In this document: piece by piece, positions 15,407 through 16,273 of the stretch
Layout: every line of letters starts with the position of its first letter
Numbering within the stretch: the first letter of the stretch is position 1
Assembly: GCA_025354965.1 (NCBI GenBank)
Contig: JANXLW010000053.1
Span: 1-16,273, forward strand
Reading direction: 5' to 3'
DNA length: 16,273 nucleotides
Source of the DNA: Betaproteobacteria bacterium
GTDB lineage: Bacteria > Pseudomonadota > Gammaproteobacteria > Burkholderiales > Burkholderiaceae_C
Notes under the pieces: model-generated
Told to the model about the DNA's origin: nothing
Seen by the model: only the letters and a program-made list of their open reading frames with translations
Database searches by the model: none
Made by a program: the position numbers and the translations under genes

Positions 15407-15804
15407 GAAGTTCCCCTGTTGATTGAGGTAGAAAGAAGTGACGGCATTTCGATCTTCGCAACGCCGGCGCGCTCATCCCGACGCGGGCCGAGCAGCGATT
15501 GGCGGTAACGCTGCCGTTTCCACAAAAGCAGCCCGACCAGGCACGCAGTCGCGCCCAGGTTTCCCGAAAACATCCAGACTGAACGTGAATCATGCAAAAC
15601 GAACAGCGCATACAGCAATGCCGTCAAATGGGCAAAGGCAAAGTACGACCAGGTCAGGATGGAAACGCTTTTTGCGCCGGACGGGCAGTACCAAGCCGAC
15701 ATGATTTGCGGCAGGTAGGCGACGATCCGTCCGCCATTGGCAAGCACGAACATCCAGGTGATCACGTCATGCCACGGCATGGAGAGCCCCGTGATTTCAG
15801 TCAT
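15403..15804 (-). CDS. PQ-loop repeat membrane protein (SemiSWEET-like)
   Basis: This 133-residue protein has three predicted transmembrane helices (about 14-36, 47-69 and 74-95). The Pro-Gln pair of a PQ-loop lies in AYLPQIMSAW (P32, Q33). GAKSVSILTWSYFAFAHLTALLYA follows, matching the SemiSWEET/PQ-loop pattern of one three-helix bundle that would dimerise. A basic, poorly conserved-looking cytoplasmic tail follows (about 97-133). SemiSWEETs carry sugars; other PQ-loop proteins carry different solutes, so the substrate is open. The start ATG 15804 overlaps the end of the upstream small gene by 8 bp and lacks a clear Shine-Dalgarno. An alternative ATG at 15780 is preceded by GGGG. The 3' end overlaps the TRAP binding-protein start by 4 bp, so the two are almost certainly co-translated. 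Confidence 0.75.
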   Translation of the reverse strand: MTEITGLSMPWHDVITWMFVLANGGRIVAYLPQIMSAWYCPSGAKSVSILTWSYFAFAHLTALLYALFVLHDSRSVWMFSGNLGATACLVGLLLWKRQRYRQSLLGPRRDERAGVAKIEMPSLLSTSINRGTS

Positions 15805-16099
15805 AAACGGCTATCGCCATCGGCGCCGGGTTGCGGGCTGGCTGCAAGTTGGAATCGTTCAAAACCGAGTCGTCGAAGCCCAGGGGCTCCTGTTGTATGA
15901 ACGGATTCAATTTATCCGTGTCACTGGTGTCTGTGGTGGACACGTGGGTATTCCCGTTGTGACTGTTGCCGGCCACCGGAATGGGCGACAGCAGTAAACC
16001 GACGGCGATGATCATGATCGCCACTAGGGTCCAGACGATGGTGCTGCGCACTGAATGATGCGATGCTGTGTCTGCGGTGCTGTCCTGAACTTCGACCAT
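15797..16099 (-). CDS. Uncharacterised small single-TM protein
   Basis: This is a 100-residue protein of unrecognised family. It has a short hydrophilic N-terminus (MVEVQDSTADTASHHSVRS), one strong transmembrane helix (about 20-42, TIVWTLVAIMIIAVGLLLSPI) and a polar, Asp/Asn/Thr-rich tail that is probably periplasmic (HNGNTHVSTTDTSDTDKLNP onward). The start at 16099 is chosen over an in-frame ATG at 16126 because GGGAGAG (16104-16110) lies directly before it. The upstream ATG would also lie in the hairpin-forming leader. The stop overlaps the PQ-loop gene start by 8 bp, making this the first gene of a three-gene operon. I cannot assign a function; a small accessory subunit of the membrane system encoded downstream is one inference. 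Confidence 0.65.
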   Translation of the reverse strand: MVEVQDSTADTASHHSVRSTIVWTLVAIMIIAVGLLLSPIPVAGNSHNGNTHVSTTDTSDTDKLNPFIQQEPLGFDDSVLNDSNLQPARNPAPMAIAVYD

Positions 16100-16113
16100 G
16101 AATCTCTCCCTGA

Positions 16114-16142
16114 CGGTTGGAGCCAACCGACGAATTCGGTGG
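16114..16142 (-). promoter_or_regulatory. Two mutually exclusive leader hairpins upstream of the PQ-loop/TRAP-SBP operon
   Basis: In the - strand transcript the segment TCGGTTGG (16130-16123) can pair upstream with CCACCGA (16142-16136), with one bulged base and an ATTCG loop. Alternatively, its CGGTTGG (16129-16123) can pair downstream with CCAACCG (16120-16114), a perfect 7-bp stem. The second hairpin ends three bases before the GGGAGAG ribosome-binding site (16110-16104). The geometry allows a conformational switch, though it could equally be a DNA operator or chance. Confidence 0.4.
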
Positions 16143-16248
16143 TCTCACAAGGCAATACGGGGTTTCCCGGCAAAACCGGACACCAGTCATAAAAGATTTA
16201 TCGGCGGGCGTCGATCCGTTAAGCCGCGCATACCCGGTGCCCGAGGTC

Positions 16249-16273
16249 GGGATTCAAATCCCCCATTTGGGGG
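16249..16273. repeat. Overlapping inverted repeats at the right edge
   Basis: GGGATT (16249-16254) and AATCCC (16257-16262) pair across two bases. CCCCC (16260-16264) pairs with GGGGG (16269-16273) across ATTT. The element is cut by the window end, so its full extent is unknown. The rest of 16143-16248 shows no gene I can support; it presumably holds the promoter of the - strand operon, but no convincing -35/-10 pair is visible. Confidence 0.3.

Noticed and set aside
16240..16273. T-loop-like GGGATTCAAATCCCC that resembles the 3' part of a tRNA
   Set aside because: The base before TTCAAAT is A rather than the paired G53, the outer stem does not close, and no D-arm or anticodon arm fits upstream, so no cloverleaf can be drawn.

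Overview
The window reads as a chromosomal segment of a moderately GC-rich Gram-negative proteobacterium. It is most likely a betaproteobacterium of the Burkholderiales (Comamonadaceae-like). That placement is an inference from gene content (a Liv-type ABC system next to an acyl-CoA ligase, an AcrR/AcrAB-OprM-type pump, a TRAP solute-binding protein) and general protein style; no rRNA or tRNA is present to fix it. Coding density is very high. All complete genes look intact, and no gene-free stretch reaches 300 bases. I found no insertion sequence, phage gene, CRISPR array or RNA gene.

Region 1 (1-5584, + strand) is a branched-chain amino acid-type (HAAT/Liv) ABC importer: the end of livH, then livM, livG and livF with overlapping ends, then the periplasmic binding protein livK. 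An AMP-forming acyl-CoA ligase follows 50 bases later. Small hairpins separate livF from livK and livK from the ligase. The likely logic is import of a small amphipathic or carboxylated substrate followed by CoA activation, but the substrate is not readable from the sequence.

Region 2 (5593-13177) is a multidrug efflux locus. A TetR/AcrR-type repressor on the - strand is divergent from a + strand tripartite RND pump: lipoprotein adaptor, HAE1 inner-membrane pump and OprM/NodT-type outer-membrane lipoprotein. A near-perfect 24-bp palindrome, very like the AcrR operator, sits in the shared intergenic region. A DMT/EamA-family exporter lies downstream of the repressor on the same strand and converges on the acyl-CoA ligase.

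Region 3 (13252-14352, +) is a single Old Yellow Enzyme-family ene-reductase gene.

Region 4 (14390-16273, -) is the least ordinary part. It is a tight three-gene operon with 8-bp and 4-bp overlaps: an unrecognised single-TM protein of about 100 aa, a three-TM PQ-loop (SemiSWEET-like) protein and a TRAP-type DctP solute-binding protein. No DctQ or DctM subunit is visible. The operon's leader can fold into two mutually exclusive hairpins immediately before the ribosome-binding site.
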